Shown: positions 1-12,683, numbered from the stretch's first letter. The stretch is 33,702 nt of DNA from Sphingomonadaceae bacterium (GCA_016000085.1 JAECRT010000010.1:1-33702), one strand, 5' to 3'. Translations and numbers: made by a program. Notes: generated by a model not told the origin, from the letters alone.

Positions 1-60
1 GATGCTGAGTAACCGAGAAGGGCCGAAAGCGGTGGGCGGTTTGTCGATACCTTAATTCGA

Positions 61-1272
61 TCACGGCCGAGGCTTGGTGGCTAAGATGGTCATTATATGA
101 TCATTCCACACCCTCAGCGCTTCCCGCTTTTCTTCTCGCCAATCATGCCGCTGGTAAATGCCAGCGACGCCGGACCGAGAACTGCCGACATGATTTAGTA
201 CGGCCTCGGTAACTTCGAAGCGGACGCCCAACCGCTGAAAGCCGGTGGCCAGGGTCCTGCGGAGATCATGAAGGCGCCACGCGGGCAGGGGATCACCGCC
301 ATCGACACCAATGAATTTATCGAGCTTCTTCTTTTCCTTTGCGTAAGCAGTGAAACCTGCACCGCTCGATGTCGGGAAAACTCTGCCCTTTCCGGGCCAC
401 CGCTCGCCCCGCGCGACTCGATCAAGCTCTGCGATTGCCAACGCGTTGAGTGGAATGCTGGTGGGCTCACCATTTTTCGTGCGGTCGCCCGACAGCGTCA
501 GTTCCCGCTGATCTCGGTCAAGTTCCTCCCAATGAAGCCCTGCAATTTCCTCTCTCCGCTGCCCGGTGGTAATTAGGAGGCGAACGATCGGACCAAAGCA
601 ACGGTGACACTTTAAGGCTTGCGACCAGATTCGTCTCAGTTCTCCGTCCGAAAGCCATCGCTCTCTCGGTTTGACCGGCGGCGGCGTTTCCATGCCTTCC
701 ATCGGGCTCCGCTCGATATCTCCTCTGCTAACCGCCCATTTGAATAGTCGTCGGAGAACCGCGAAGACATTGCGGCGGTTTGCCACCTGTTCCACGGGCA
801 TGTGGTCGAAGACACCCACCACATCTGCCCGCGTGATTGTCGGCAAGGCTTTGTCCCTAAGGTGCGGTTTGATGTGAAGGCTGAAAGAGCGTGTGACCAT
901 CGTCTTCCAACCTTTGCCCTTACAACTCGCCGCAAAACGATCGGCGTAGTTCGAAAACGCCAGATCGACTGCCTCGCGCCGACGCTGCTTCTCGGATTCT
1001 ACGGGATCAACTCCTTGAGCCACCAGAAGAAGCATGCGGGTGGCTTCCTCACGCGCTGTGGCAGGCGTCCATGGAGAGCCATGGGTCCCAATCGTATATC
1101 GTCGTGTCTTGGCCTCTCGTCCGCCCATCCGATATTGAACAACGTAGGAGGCGGATCCACGCGACGTGGTCTTTAGCCCGAAGCCCCTCAAATCCTCGTC
1201 CCATATGAAGCCATCGACGCCTGCCGATAGCAGCGCATCAAGCGTTCGTTTGGTGATCCTTCCGGTAGCCAT
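61..1272 (-). CDS. Tyrosine recombinase / integrase (DUF4102 type)
   Basis: Site-specific recombinase of 403 residues, the usual length for integrases of genomic islands and P4-like elements. Residues 1-95 form an arm-type DNA-binding (DUF4102-like) domain, about 100-190 a core-binding SAM-like domain, and 205-385 the catalytic domain. The catalytic set is visible: R239 in TGQRREE, K266, H335 and R338 in HDLRR, H361, and nucleophile Y373 in GIYQRH, so the enzyme looks intact. The ATG at 1272 is the chosen start. Its 5' side faces the 3' end of trmB across an AT-rich gap, and its 3' end points out of the window. Base composition looks less GC-rich than the core genes. I infer that it marks one end of an integrated element lying mostly left of the window; no attachment repeat can be confirmed here. 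Confidence 0.95.
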   Translation of the reverse strand: MATGRITKRTLDALLSAGVDGFIWDEDLRGFGLKTTSRGSASYVVQYRMGGREAKTRRYTIGTHGSPWTPATAREEATRMLLLVAQGVDPVESEKQRRREAVDLAFSNYADRFAASCKGKGWKTMVTRSFSLHIKPHLRDKALPTITRADVVGVFDHMPVEQVANRRNVFAVLRRLFKWAVSRGDIERSPMEGMETPPPVKPRERWLSDGELRRIWSQALKCHRCFGPIVRLLITTGQRREEIAGLHWEELDRDQRELTLSGDRTKNGEPTSIPLNALAIAELDRVARGERWPGKGRVFPTSSGAGFTAYAKEKKKLDKFIGVDGGDPLPAWRLHDLRRTLATGFQRLGVRFEVTEAVLNHVGSSRSGVAGIYQRHDWREEKREALRVWNDHIMTILATKPRP

Positions 1273-1401
1273 GACAATACCTCAGGTACCATAAAAGTAA
1301 TCACCCAGCAATCACCGTGAAGGAAATGGTGGGCTACAGTAGCGTACCATGGTGTAGATAAAACATTGAAAAATATAAATTATATAAGATAACGCCCTGA
1401 T
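1273..1401. promoter_or_regulatory. AT-rich control region upstream of the integrase
   Basis: This 129-bp gap is much richer in A+T than its surroundings. On the minus strand it holds a TATAAT at 1384-1379, a possible -10 box, but no convincing -35. Nearer the gene are a repeated AATCACC (1299-1305 and 1310-1316), an inverted pair CTACA/TGTAG (1334-1338 and 1353-1357), and a short palindrome TACCT-C-AGGTA next to the start codon. Such small repeats are typical of recombinase or excisionase binding sites, but that role is inferred. Confidence 0.35.
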
Positions 1402-2097
1402 CTATTTACGCTGGTATCGGAAGTACCAGACTTCATGGCCGAGGCGTCGGGCCTTTGCTTCATAACGGGTTTCGGGCCAGCCGCCGGGGCGGGTGAGGAA
1501 ATCCTTTGGTTCGCTTGCCAGCCAGTCGAAATCGGGATGGCCGTTCATGACCATCAGCGCCCAGCGCAGATAAACGGGATGATCGGTGCCGAAGCGAAAT
1601 TCACCGCCGGGCTTGAGCTTGCGTGCGATCATCGCGACCGGGCCGGGGTTCATCATCCGGCGCTTGGCGTGACGAGCCTTGGGCCAGGGGTCGGGATGAA
1701 GCAGATAGACGAAGCTGAGCGCGCCATCGGGGATGCGCGACAACACATCGAGCGCATTACCCATATGGATGCGGACGTTGCCCAATGCCTGATCGCGTAC
1801 ATGGCCGAGCGCAATGACGACCCCGTTCAGGAAAGGCTCGCAGCCGATGAAGCCATGATCGGGCAGCATGTCGGCGCGATAGGCCATGTGCTCGCCGCCG
1901 CCGAAGCCGATTTCGAAATGGAGCGGGCGGTCGTATCCGAACAGGGACGCAGCCGTGATCTCGCCCTCTTCCGGTACGGAGATGGCGGGCAGCAGCGTGT
2001 CGACCAGATCCTGCTGGGCCGCGCGCAGCTTGTGCCCGGACTGGCGGCCATAGAGGCGGTTGAGCGTGGTGGGGTCGCCGGATTTATGCGCTGTCAT
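1402..2097 (-). CDS. trmB: tRNA (guanine-N7-)-methyltransferase TrmB
   Basis: SAM-dependent enzyme that makes m7G46 in the variable loop of tRNAs. The SAM-binding loop FGGGEH and the family signature HPDPWPKARHAKRR are both clear, followed by the usual C-terminal catalytic region. I chose the ATG at 2097 (MTAHKSGD), giving 231 residues, a normal length. An in-frame upstream start at 2181 would add 28 Cys/Arg-rich residues and overlap the MAPEG gene, so it is unlikely. No clear Shine-Dalgarno is visible. The gene ends 129 bp from the integrase start, so its 3' end is a candidate integration target, although the coding sequence appears complete. Confidence 0.95.
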   Translation of the reverse strand: MTAHKSGDPTTLNRLYGRQSGHKLRAAQQDLVDTLLPAISVPEEGEITAASLFGYDRPLHFEIGFGGGEHMAYRADMLPDHGFIGCEPFLNGVVIALGHVRDQALGNVRIHMGNALDVLSRIPDGALSFVYLLHPDPWPKARHAKRRMMNPGPVAMIARKLKPGGEFRFGTDHPVYLRWALMVMNGHPDFDWLASEPKDFLTRPGGWPETRYEAKARRLGHEVWYFRYQRK

Positions 2098-2146
2098 GGG
2101 CCGGGCGCTTAGCGGGCGTCGGGCCGTGGAGCAAGCGCCGGAATGT

Positions 2147-2542
2147 TCAGCCCGCCAGCAAAGGCCACAGCACCATGCCAATGCCGATCAGGCTGACGAG
2201 GAAGATCAACGTGCGGATCATCGGGATGCCCAACGCATAGACGGGCAGATAGGCGACGCGCGCGCCCAGCCAGATCCATCCGCCCAGTGCGGTCGTGTCG
2301 CTGGTGCGACCGGCAACGATCACGCCGATCAGCGCGACGATGGCGATGGGCAGCGTTTCCATGAAATTGGCCTGCGCCCGCGAGAGCCGACCACCCAACG
2401 GGCTGATCGACGGAAGGCTTTCGTCGCGCGCGCCCATATTCCATTTCGTGCCATATTGCTGCGTCTTGACCTGAGCGGCGGCGAAGATGTGGACCAGCAG
2501 CAAAACCATGCTCCAGGCGAGAATCGTCAGTTCGATAGCCAT
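2147..2542 (-). CDS. MAPEG family membrane protein
   Basis: Small integral membrane protein (131 residues) of the MAPEG family, which includes eukaryotic microsomal glutathione transferases. Bacterial members mostly lack known substrates. It has about four hydrophobic segments (near residues 4-25, 62-80, 85-105 and 108-128). The family motif LSRAQANFMETLP, with its conserved Arg, Asn and Glu, lies around residues 53-65. The start at 2542 (MAIELT) is preferred over the ATG 15 nt upstream because GGAGG sits 8 nt before it. The gene is upstream of trmB on the same strand with a 49-bp gap, so the two may be cotranscribed. The enzymatic function is unknown. Confidence 0.85.
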   Translation of the reverse strand: MAIELTILAWSMVLLLVHIFAAAQVKTQQYGTKWNMGARDESLPSISPLGGRLSRAQANFMETLPIAIVALIGVIVAGRTSDTTALGGWIWLGARVAYLPVYALGIPMIRTLIFLVSLIGIGMVLWPLLAG

Positions 2543-2623
2543 GCCACGCGCCTCCATCAGGATGATACGGGCAGGCTATGGCATTGGAGAGGAGTGGACA
2601 AGATGATGGTCAAAACGGGGTCG

Positions 2624-3340
2624 TTATAATGACAGGCCCAGCCGTGCGATCAGCCGGTCGCCGGCATCTGTGCGGGCCGGTCCGTCGATCGTGCTGCCTG
2701 CATAACGCAGTCCCGCAAACCAGCGGCCTCGGTACCAGTCCAGCGCGACGCCATGATCCCAATAGCGGCCATCGGGACGCAGCCGGGTGGCGGCCAGAGG
2801 ATCGCGCACTTCTCCCGACGATCGGCCGACATGGCCCGACAGGGTGAGCGGCGTGCCGGGGATGGCGATGGCAGCGGCGGTGGACAGATAGAGATTGTCG
2901 CCGCCAATGGATGACTGGCGCGGGGCATAGCGCGCGCCGATGTCGATGCTGGCCGGACCGAGGAGAAAGCCGGCGACCGCGCCGACCTCGCCATAGCCCT
3001 GACCCGATGCGCCGGGGAAGAGATGATAGCGGCCTTCTGCGCTCAGGCGCCAGCCGCCAACCTGCCGCGCATAGGTGGCGCCCAGGTCCAGCACGGCATC
3101 TGCGCCGCCATGGCGATCGCTGTTCCATAGGGTCGTGGCCGCGCCGTCGAGGCTGAGGCCGGACGCGACCGGCACCGACATGCTGCCGCGCAGCACCGGA
3201 TCGCTCTCGCTCCAGCTAAGGCCGCGGCGACGTTCGTCGCTCGCTGCCTCAACCGTAGCGCTGACGCCTGCATTCTGCGCCAGAACCGGAACGGCATGGA
3301 GGGCGACGCCTAGCGCGCCCAGCCATGCGGCCTGCATCAT
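2624..3340 (-). CDS. TorF-like putative outer-membrane protein (Gcw_chp family)
   Basis: Predicted secreted outer-membrane beta-barrel protein of 238 residues. It begins with a Sec signal peptide (MMQAAWLGALG... with likely cleavage after VLA, before QNAG). The segment DERRRGLSWSESDPVLRGS resembles the opening strand of the Gcw_chp/TorF putative porin family. Alternating polar and hydrophobic residues, repeated Gly/aromatic strand ends and a hydrophobic-ending C-terminus (ARLGLSL) fit a small barrel. The start codon, the first of two adjacent ATGs, lies 4 nt after the stop of the upstream small secreted protein, so the two are probably cotranscribed. The transported substrate is unknown. Confidence 0.75.
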   Translation of the reverse strand: MMQAAWLGALGVALHAVPVLAQNAGVSATVEAASDERRRGLSWSESDPVLRGSMSVPVASGLSLDGAATTLWNSDRHGGADAVLDLGATYARQVGGWRLSAEGRYHLFPGASGQGYGEVGAVAGFLLGPASIDIGARYAPRQSSIGGDNLYLSTAAAIAIPGTPLTLSGHVGRSSGEVRDPLAATRLRPDGRYWDHGVALDWYRGRWFAGLRYAGSTIDGPARTDAGDRLIARLGLSL

Positions 3341-3344
3341 GCGC

Positions 3345-3779
3345 TTAGTTGGATGCAAGATTGCGCACCGAATCCAGTTCCGCCAGCAACGGCGCGCGGT
3401 CCTGATCCGCAACCGCCAGCAACTGGGCCTGGACCTTGTCCTGATGCTGAGCGATCAGGCGCTGTTCCAGCTTCGGTCCGCGCATACAGGCGCCCGCTTC
3501 GCTACCGGAAAAACGTACATCGCTGGCGATGGTGCGGGCCAGCGCGGGGCCGTGGTTCAGCTTACGATCGACGACGACGGTAGCGGTCCAGTTGCAGCGC
3601 TGCGTATCCATGCGAGTGGATGTTTTTGCGCCTACCGTACGGGTCGCGATGTCGGCGCGGGCGGTGTAGGTGGCCTGCACCGGCGCGCCATGATGGTCAA
3701 CAGTCACGCTGTGGGTGGCGGCATCAGCCGGACCCTGGATGGCGGCGGCCGCCGCCAGCGCGATAAGAGTAATGCTCAT
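3345..3779 (-). CDS. Small secreted protein of unknown function
   Basis: This encodes 144 residues starting with a typical signal peptide (hydrophobic LIALAAAAAI, cleavage probably after ADA). The mature part has two Cys residues (about 62 and 98), which could form a periplasmic disulfide, and a charged, glutamine-rich helical C-terminus. I do not recognise the family. An AGGAG lies 7 nt before the ATG. It is the first gene of a pair with the TorF-like protein, 4 nt downstream, which suggests an envelope role. Confidence 0.7.
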   Translation of the reverse strand: MSITLIALAAAAAIQGPADAATHSVTVDHHGAPVQATYTARADIATRTVGAKTSTRMDTQRCNWTATVVVDRKLNHGPALARTIASDVRFSGSEAGACMRGPKLEQRLIAQHQDKVQAQLLAVADQDRAPLLAELDSVRNLASN

Positions 3780-3886
3780 TGATATTCTCCTGACTTCGAC
3801 GCCGGCCTATCTTGCCCGATCGTCGCCTCGCTGTAGGCTACCACTGTTGCCGGGCCGTTGCTGGAGGGCGACAAAGTCCTGCGCTA

Positions 3887-7363
<3,477 letters not shown>

Positions 7364-7373
7364 CTTGTTATCT

Positions 7374-7640
7374 TCAATTCTCGATCTTGACGAAATCGAG
7401 CTTGAGGAAGCTGTCCATCATCGGGCCTTTCCATTCGTCCGGCACGGGGATGGTGCCCAATGCCCAGCCGATGATGTCGGCGTCCTGTTCCTCCATGAAG
7501 CGTTCGAACCAGGCGATTTCCTCGTCATTCCATGTCGCATAATAGCGTTCGAAGAAACCGCCGACCGCATAGTCCGCCTCACGCGTGCCGCGATGCCAGG
7601 CCCGAAATTTGATGCGGCGCATCTGGGGGTTGTCGTTCAC
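7374..7640 (-). CDS. sdhE: FAD assembly factor SdhE (DUF339)
   Basis: Small cytoplasmic protein that helps attach FAD covalently to the succinate dehydrogenase flavoprotein. The signature RGTREAD (Arg17, Gly18, Glu21) matches the conserved RGxxE motif, and the rest is the expected small helical fold. I place the start at a GTG (7640), because AGGA lies 6 nt upstream and the resulting 88 residues fit the family. An in-frame TTG at 7670 would add ten unlikely residues. It is followed 10 nt later by mfd and diverges from recG across 87 bp. Confidence 0.92.
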   Translation of the reverse strand: MNDNPQMRRIKFRAWHRGTREADYAVGGFFERYYATWNDEEIAWFERFMEEQDADIIGWALGTIPVPDEWKGPMMDSFLKLDFVKIEN

Positions 7641-7727
7641 AATTTGTTCCTTTAGCGGGCACGGCAACAAAGCCGATCGGGTGTTTGTGCCACCGTCCCG
7701 GTTGAGCTAGATGCAAGCCAGATAGAC

Positions 7728-9791
7728 ATGCGACCCGATATTCTCAATCCGCTCTTTGCCGAAATCTCCGTGCTGAAAGGCATAGGTCCGGCCATGGCCC
7801 GCCCGCTGGAGCGGCTGGGACTGGCGCGCGCGGTCGACATCGCCTTTCATTTGCCGGTCAGTTGGGTCGATCGGCACCTGACCGACGCGCTGGACATGGC
7901 GGACGCGGGACGGATGATCGGCATCATTCTGACCCCGGTCGATCATCGCGCCAGCGGCAGCGCGCGGGCGCCATTTCGCGTGCATGCGGTGGACGGGCAC
8001 GGCAATGCCGTCAGCCTGGTGTATTTCGGGAAGAACAGCGCATGGCCGCGCAAATTGCTGCCGCTCAATGAGCCGAAGTTCATTTCCGGCAAGCTGGAAA
8101 GCTATGGCGACAATTTGCAGATGGTCCATCCCGACTATGTGCTGCCGCCGGAGGAAGCCAGTACGGTGCCGGCGCGTGAAAGCGTCTATGGCCTGTCCGA
8201 AGGGCTGACCAATAACCGGATGCGGGATCTGGCGACGCAGGTGCTTGGCCGGGCGCCGGAGTTGTCCGAATGGATCGAACCGAGCCTGCTGGCGAGTAAA
8301 GCGTGGCCGGGTTGGCGGGAGGCTTTGCTGCGCGTCCATGCCGATCCGTCCGATGCGCTGGCGCGCGAGCGGCTGGCCTATGACGAGATTTTCGCGGGGC
8401 AACTGGCGCTGATGCTGGTGCGGCAATCGTCGCGGCGGCGGCGCGGCGTACCGATCGCGGGGGATGGGCGGCTGCGTGCGATGCTCAAGCTGCCCTTTGC
8501 GCCGACCGGGGCGCAGCGCCGCGCCAGCGCGGAGATTGAGGGCGACATGGCGCAGGCTACACCCATGCTGCGCCTGTTGCAGGGTGATGTCGGGTCGGGA
8601 AAAACGCTGGTCGCGTTGCTGGCCCTGCTCAACGCCGTGGAAGCCGGGATGCAGGGGGCGATGCTCGCGCCGACCGAAATCCTGGCGCGGCAGCATCATG
8701 AGACGTTGCGGAAAATGGCGTCTGGCCTGCCCATCGAGATCGCGATCCTGACCGGGCGCGAAAAGGGCAAGGTGCGCGAAGCGACCCTGATGGGGCTGGC
8801 GGACGGCAGCATCGACATTCTTGTCGGCACGCACGCCATCTTTCAGGAAGCGGTGCAGTATAAAAAGCTGGGCCTGGCCGTGATCGACGAGCAGCATCGC
8901 TTCGGCGTGGCGCAGCGGATGATGCTGGCCAGCAAGGCCGAACGGTCGCCGCATTTGCTGGTGATGACGGCGACGCCGATCCCGCGCACGCTGACGCTGA
9001 CCTATTATGGCGAGATGGATGTGTCGCGGCTGGACGAAATGCCGCCAGGCCGCCAGCCGATCCAGACCGTGGTGATGGCAGCCAGTCGCCTCGATGAGGT
9101 GGTCGATGCGCTGGCCCGCCATGTCGAAGGCGGAGGGCAGGCCTATTGGGTGTGTCCGCTGGTCGAGGAAAGCGAGACGAGCGATCAGGCGGCGGCCGAA
9201 ATGCGGGCCGAATCGCTGAAGGAACGGTTTGGCGCGCGGGTGGGCCTTGTCCATGGCCGGATGAAGGGGCCGGACAAGGACGCCGCGATGGAAGCCTTTG
9301 CCGCCAATCGCACGCAGATATTGGTGGCGACCACGGTGATCGAAGTCGGCGTCGATGTGCCCAACAGCAGCCTCATCATCATCGAGGGGGCCGACCGCTT
9401 CGGGCTGGCGCAGCTGCACCAGTTGCGCGGCCGGGTGGGGCGTGGCGACAAGCCGTCGGTATGCTTGCTGCTGCGCGGCAATGCGTTGGGCGAGACATCG
9501 CGGGCGCGGCTGGCGTTGATGCGGGAGACGAATGACGGGTTCCGTATTGCCGAGGAAGACCTGAAGCTGCGCGGCGCGGGCGAGGTGCTGGGCACGCGCC
9601 AGTCGGGCGAAGCGGAATTGAAGCTGGCGACGCCGGAACATGTCGCAGCGTTGATCGACCCGGCGCGCGATGATGCGCACCTGCTGATCGACCGGGACGG
9701 CGGCCTCGACAGCCCACGCGGGCAGGCGGCGCGGACCTGCCTCTATCTGTTCGAGCGGGACGCCGCAGTGGGGCTGTTGCGCGGCGGGTAG
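7728..9791 (+). CDS. recG: ATP-dependent DNA helicase RecG
   Basis: Branch-migration helicase that remodels stalled forks and recombination intermediates. The 687 residues begin with the N-terminal wedge/OB region (about 1-160). The helicase domains follow, with Walker A GDVGSGKT (286-293), DEQH box (387-390) and the motif VI region QLHQLRGRVGRG, then the RecG C-terminal region with RGAGEVLGTRQSG. The ATG at 7728 fits the family N-terminus; no strong ribosome site is seen. It is divergent from sdhE-mfd, the usual alphaproteobacterial arrangement. Confidence 0.99.
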   Translation: MRPDILNPLFAEISVLKGIGPAMARPLERLGLARAVDIAFHLPVSWVDRHLTDALDMADAGRMIGIILTPVDHRASGSARAPFRVHAVDGHGNAVSLVYFGKNSAWPRKLLPLNEPKFISGKLESYGDNLQMVHPDYVLPPEEASTVPARESVYGLSEGLTNNRMRDLATQVLGRAPELSEWIEPSLLASKAWPGWREALLRVHADPSDALARERLAYDEIFAGQLALMLVRQSSRRRRGVPIAGDGRLRAMLKLPFAPTGAQRRASAEIEGDMAQATPMLRLLQGDVGSGKTLVALLALLNAVEAGMQGAMLAPTEILARQHHETLRKMASGLPIEIAILTGREKGKVREATLMGLADGSIDILVGTHAIFQEAVQYKKLGLAVIDEQHRFGVAQRMMLASKAERSPHLLVMTATPIPRTLTLTYYGEMDVSRLDEMPPGRQPIQTVVMAASRLDEVVDALARHVEGGGQAYWVCPLVEESETSDQAAAEMRAESLKERFGARVGLVHGRMKGPDKDAAMEAFAANRTQILVATTVIEVGVDVPNSSLIIIEGADRFGLAQLHQLRGRVGRGDKPSVCLLLRGNALGETSRARLALMRETNDGFRIAEEDLKLRGAGEVLGTRQSGEAELKLATPEHVAALIDPARDDAHLLIDRDGGLDSPRGQAARTCLYLFERDAAVGLLRGG

Positions 9792-9848
9792 AGGCTATTC
9801 TCTGCTGCAAGTGCGAAACAAAGCGGTGCGGCTCGCGTTCACAGACGC

Positions 9849-10937
9849 ATGACCGACATCAGCCTGACTCACATCACGTCTATGGCGGCGCTTTCGATCG
9901 CGTTGTCCGTGGCTTTCGCCTTCCTGATCCACTGGGCGCTGTACTGGATCGCCATGCGGGTGCTGCGGGCGCGGATGGACCCCGTGTTGCTGCCTGCCGT
10001 GTTTCAGCCAACACGCTGGCTGGTGGTGCTGCTCGCGCTCGGCGCGGGACTGGCGCCGCTGGAACTGGGGCCACGGATCGAAAGTCTGTGGGCGATCGGA
10101 TCGAAGATGGTCTTTGCGCTGCTGGCTGGTTGGCTGTTGCTGCGCATCATGCGGGCGGTGCGCACGATGATCGAGCGGGCGGCCGACATCAGCGTGGAGG
10201 ACAACCTAAAAGCGCGGCGACGGCATACGCGGGTGCGCATCCTGTACCGAATCGCGCAGAGCATCGTGGCGGTGCTGGTGATCGCGATGATCCTGATGGC
10301 GATCCCCGGCGTGCGGACCATCGGCGTGACGCTGGCGGCATCGGCGGGGCTGGTTGGCCTCGCGGTGGGCGCGGCAGCGCAGCCTGCTCTTAAAAACCTG
10401 ATCGCGGGCATCCAGATGGCCTTTTCAGAGCCGATCCGGCTGGACGACGTCGTGATCGTGGAAGGGGAATGGGGGCGGATCGAGGATATCACGCTGACCT
10501 ATGTCGTGGTGCGCATATGGGACGACCGGCGTATGGTGGTGCCGGTGTCCTATTTTCTGGAAAAGCCGTTTCAGAACTGGACCACCAAGACATCCGATCT
10601 GCTCGGCACTGTATTTCTCTATGTCGATCCGACCGCCGACATAGAGGCCATCCGCGCGCATTTCGTGGCCGCAGTAAAGGCCAACGGGCGCTGGGACGGG
10701 CGGGTCGCGATATTGCAGGTGACGGATCATCGCGCCGATGCGCTGGAACTGCGCGGCCTGTTGAGTGCGCGCAACGCGGGCATCGCCTTCGACCTGCGCT
10801 GCGAAGTGCGCGAGGCGATGCTGAAATTCCTGCGCGACGAGATGCCGCAAGCGCTGGTGCGCGGGCGGCAGAAGCTGGAAACCGAGGAGCCTTTTACCAG
10901 ACCGGAGGCTACCAGGCAGTTTGGCGCGGCGGGATGA
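9849..10937 (+). CDS. MscS-family mechanosensitive ion channel
   Basis: Inner-membrane channel of 362 residues with about five transmembrane segments before the pore. The pore helix is recognisable around residues 155-185 by its Gly/Ala ladder (LAASAGLVGLAVGAAAQ) followed by the conserved beta-domain entry PIRLDDVV. The C-terminal cytoplasmic part (about 200-340) matches the MscS beta and alpha/beta domains. It probably relieves hypo-osmotic stress. It follows recG by 57 bp on the same strand. Its last 29 nt overlap the convergent PilZ gene. Confidence 0.92.
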   Translation: MTDISLTHITSMAALSIALSVAFAFLIHWALYWIAMRVLRARMDPVLLPAVFQPTRWLVVLLALGAGLAPLELGPRIESLWAIGSKMVFALLAGWLLLRIMRAVRTMIERAADISVEDNLKARRRHTRVRILYRIAQSIVAVLVIAMILMAIPGVRTIGVTLAASAGLVGLAVGAAAQPALKNLIAGIQMAFSEPIRLDDVVIVEGEWGRIEDITLTYVVVRIWDDRRMVVPVSYFLEKPFQNWTTKTSDLLGTVFLYVDPTADIEAIRAHFVAAVKANGRWDGRVAILQVTDHRADALELRGLLSARNAGIAFDLRCEVREAMLKFLRDEMPQALVRGRQKLETEEPFTRPEATRQFGAAG

Positions 10938-11271
10938 GCGCCATGATGGCGTCGTAAAGGCGTGGCTTGATCGGATCGAGAAATTCCATGCCGACCCGAC
11001 CATCTTCGAACCAGCGGATTTCGGCAGGATAATCCTTGAGCACCGGCAGCCAGACGGTGACGCGCTCGCCTATCAGCAATTCTTCTTCGCTGCGGCACAT
11101 CAGCCCCAGTGCGGAAATATTAATGATCTTTATGCCATGGGTGCGACCCCGTGCGGTGACGTGGCTGACCATGTCGACCAGATCGCGCGTCGCACGCCGA
11201 TGATCGACGGACGGATCGCGCGACCGCAGCACATGGTTCAGATTGGCAAAGGGGGATGACATCGTCCCCAT
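10909..11271 (-). CDS. PilZ domain protein (putative c-di-GMP effector)
   Basis: A single PilZ domain of about 120 residues. The first c-di-GMP-binding element RxxxR is present as RRATR (about 25-29), and the second appears as NISALG (about 51-56), close to the canonical D/NxSxxG. WFEDGRVGMEF forms the late strands. Stand-alone PilZ proteins of this size act as adaptors; the partner is unknown. Two ATGs (11271 and 11262) are possible and neither has a strong ribosome site. It converges on the mscS gene with a 29-nt tail overlap. Confidence 0.85.
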   Translation of the reverse strand: MGTMSSPFANLNHVLRSRDPSVDHRRATRDLVDMVSHVTARGRTHGIKIINISALGLMCRSEEELLIGERVTVWLPVLKDYPAEIRWFEDGRVGMEFLDPIKPRLYDAIMALIPPRQTAW

Positions 11272-11337
11272 GCCTAGCCGCCCAAAAATGGACGAATTGC
11301 TACCGGACAGGGTTAATGTCGCCCTAAGACCCTTCCG

Positions 11338-12555
11338 TCAGGCGACCACCATCCCATGCTTTTTCGCGCCGAAGCTGACCTTGTCGCCCGGTTGCAGGGA
11401 CAAAGCGGGGTCGCTGACGACTGTGCCGTTAACCCGGATCGCGCCTTCGGTGAGTTTGCGCCGGGCTTCCTTGTTCGAGGGGGCAAAGCCCAGGGCGACA
11501 TTGGCCTGAACGATGGTGAGGCCATCCGCGCCGATGCTGACCGTGGGCAGGTTGGTGTCGGATGCGCCTTCCTCGAACGTCTTGCGGGCGGTTTGCGCCG
11601 CCGCAGCAGCGGCATCGGACCCATGGGCCATGGCGGTGGCGGCGTCGGCCAGGATCTTCTTCGCCTCGTTGATCTCGGCGCCCTGCAACGCTTCCAGCCG
11701 GGCGATTTCGTCCAGCGGAAGATCCGTGAAAAGGCGCATGAAACGACCGACGTCCGCGTCCTGCGTGTTGCGCCAGAATTGCCAGTAATCATAGGGCGGC
11801 AGCGCGTCGGCGTTGAGCCACACCGCGCCGTTCATCGTCTTGCCCATCTTGCCGCCGTCGGCAGTGGTGATGAGCGGGCTGGTCAGGCCGAACACTTGGC
11901 GGCCGTCGACCCGGCGTGCCAGTTCGATGCCGTTGACGATATTGCCCCACTGGTCGGAGCCGCCCATTTGCAGGCGACAATCGGCGCGGCGCGACAATTC
12001 CAGAAAGTCGTAGGCCTGAAGGATCATGTAGTTAAATTCGAGGAAGCTGAGCGACTGTTCGCGGTCCAGCCGGGTCTTGACGCTGTCGAAGCTGAGCATC
12101 CGATTGACCGAGAAATGCTGGCCGATGTCGCGCAGGAAGGGGATATATTCCAGCGCGTCGAGCCAGTCGGCATTGTCGACCATCACCGCGTCCGATGGGC
12201 CATCGCCAAAGGTCAGGAATTTTTCGAACACCCGCTTGATGCTGGCGACGTTGGACGCGATCGTGTCGCCGGTCATCAGCTTGCGTGCTTCGTCCTTGAA
12301 GCTGGGATCGCCGATCTTGCCGGTGCCGCCGCCCATCAGGACGATCGGCTTGTGCCCGGCCTGCTGCATCCGGCGCAGCATCATGATCTGCACCAGACTG
12401 CCGACATGGAGCGACGGTGCGGTGGGATCAAAGCCGATATAGCCCGGCACCACCTGCTTCGCGGCGATGGCGTCGAGGCCCGCCGCGTCGGTCAGCTGGT
12501 GGATGTAGCCGCGCGTGTCGAGCAGGCGGAGGAGATCGGACTGATAGTTGCTCAT
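11338..12555 (-). CDS. tyrS: Tyrosyl-tRNA synthetase
   Basis: Class I synthetase charging tRNA-Tyr, 405 residues. The HIGH motif appears as HVGS (50-53) and the KMSKS loop as KMGKT (236-240). The tRNA-specific GGSDQWGN segment is near 198-205, and a C-terminal S4 RNA-binding domain spans about 340-405. The chosen start is the ATG at 12555 (MSNYQSD). A six-codon upstream extension has no family support. It is divergent from anmK across a 128-bp gap containing a large palindrome, an arrangement seen in many proteobacteria. Confidence 0.98.
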   Translation of the reverse strand: MSNYQSDLLRLLDTRGYIHQLTDAAGLDAIAAKQVVPGYIGFDPTAPSLHVGSLVQIMMLRRMQQAGHKPIVLMGGGTGKIGDPSFKDEARKLMTGDTIASNVASIKRVFEKFLTFGDGPSDAVMVDNADWLDALEYIPFLRDIGQHFSVNRMLSFDSVKTRLDREQSLSFLEFNYMILQAYDFLELSRRADCRLQMGGSDQWGNIVNGIELARRVDGRQVFGLTSPLITTADGGKMGKTMNGAVWLNADALPPYDYWQFWRNTQDADVGRFMRLFTDLPLDEIARLEALQGAEINEAKKILADAATAMAHGSDAAAAAAQTARKTFEEGASDTNLPTVSIGADGLTIVQANVALGFAPSNKEARRKLTEGAIRVNGTVVSDPALSLQPGDKVSFGAKKHGMVVA

Positions 12556-12600
12556 GGCGCGCGCCTGTAGCATTGCCGATGAGCGACGAAAAGTCCCTCG

Positions 12601-12674
12601 TCCGTTCGGGCTGCGCTTGTCGAAGCCCTTTTCCTGATTAAGAACAGCCCTTCGACAGGCTCAGGGCGAACGGA
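12601..12674. repeat. REP-like imperfect palindrome between tyrS and anmK
   Basis: Two arms of 29 nt (12601-12629 and 12646-12674) are inverted copies matching at 23 of 29 positions, separated by a 16-nt loop. Shared blocks are TCCGTTCG and TGTCGAAG. From memory, sequences of the form CTTCGACAGGCTCAG...CGAACGG recur in sphingomonad genomes as dispersed repeats. Its right edge (GGAG at 12672-12675) sits 8 nt before the anmK ATG, so the repeat seems to supply the anmK ribosome site. Confidence 0.8.
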
Positions 12675-12683
12675 GTTGTATAT

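Noticed and set aside
1402-1450. Disruption of trmB by the integrated element
   Set aside because: The conserved motifs and C-terminal region are present and the length is normal, so the gene appears intact.
7707-9680. A 657-residue minus-strand frame opposite recG
   Set aside because: His/Gln/Arg-rich low-complexity translation typical of an antisense frame; recG is certain on the other strand.
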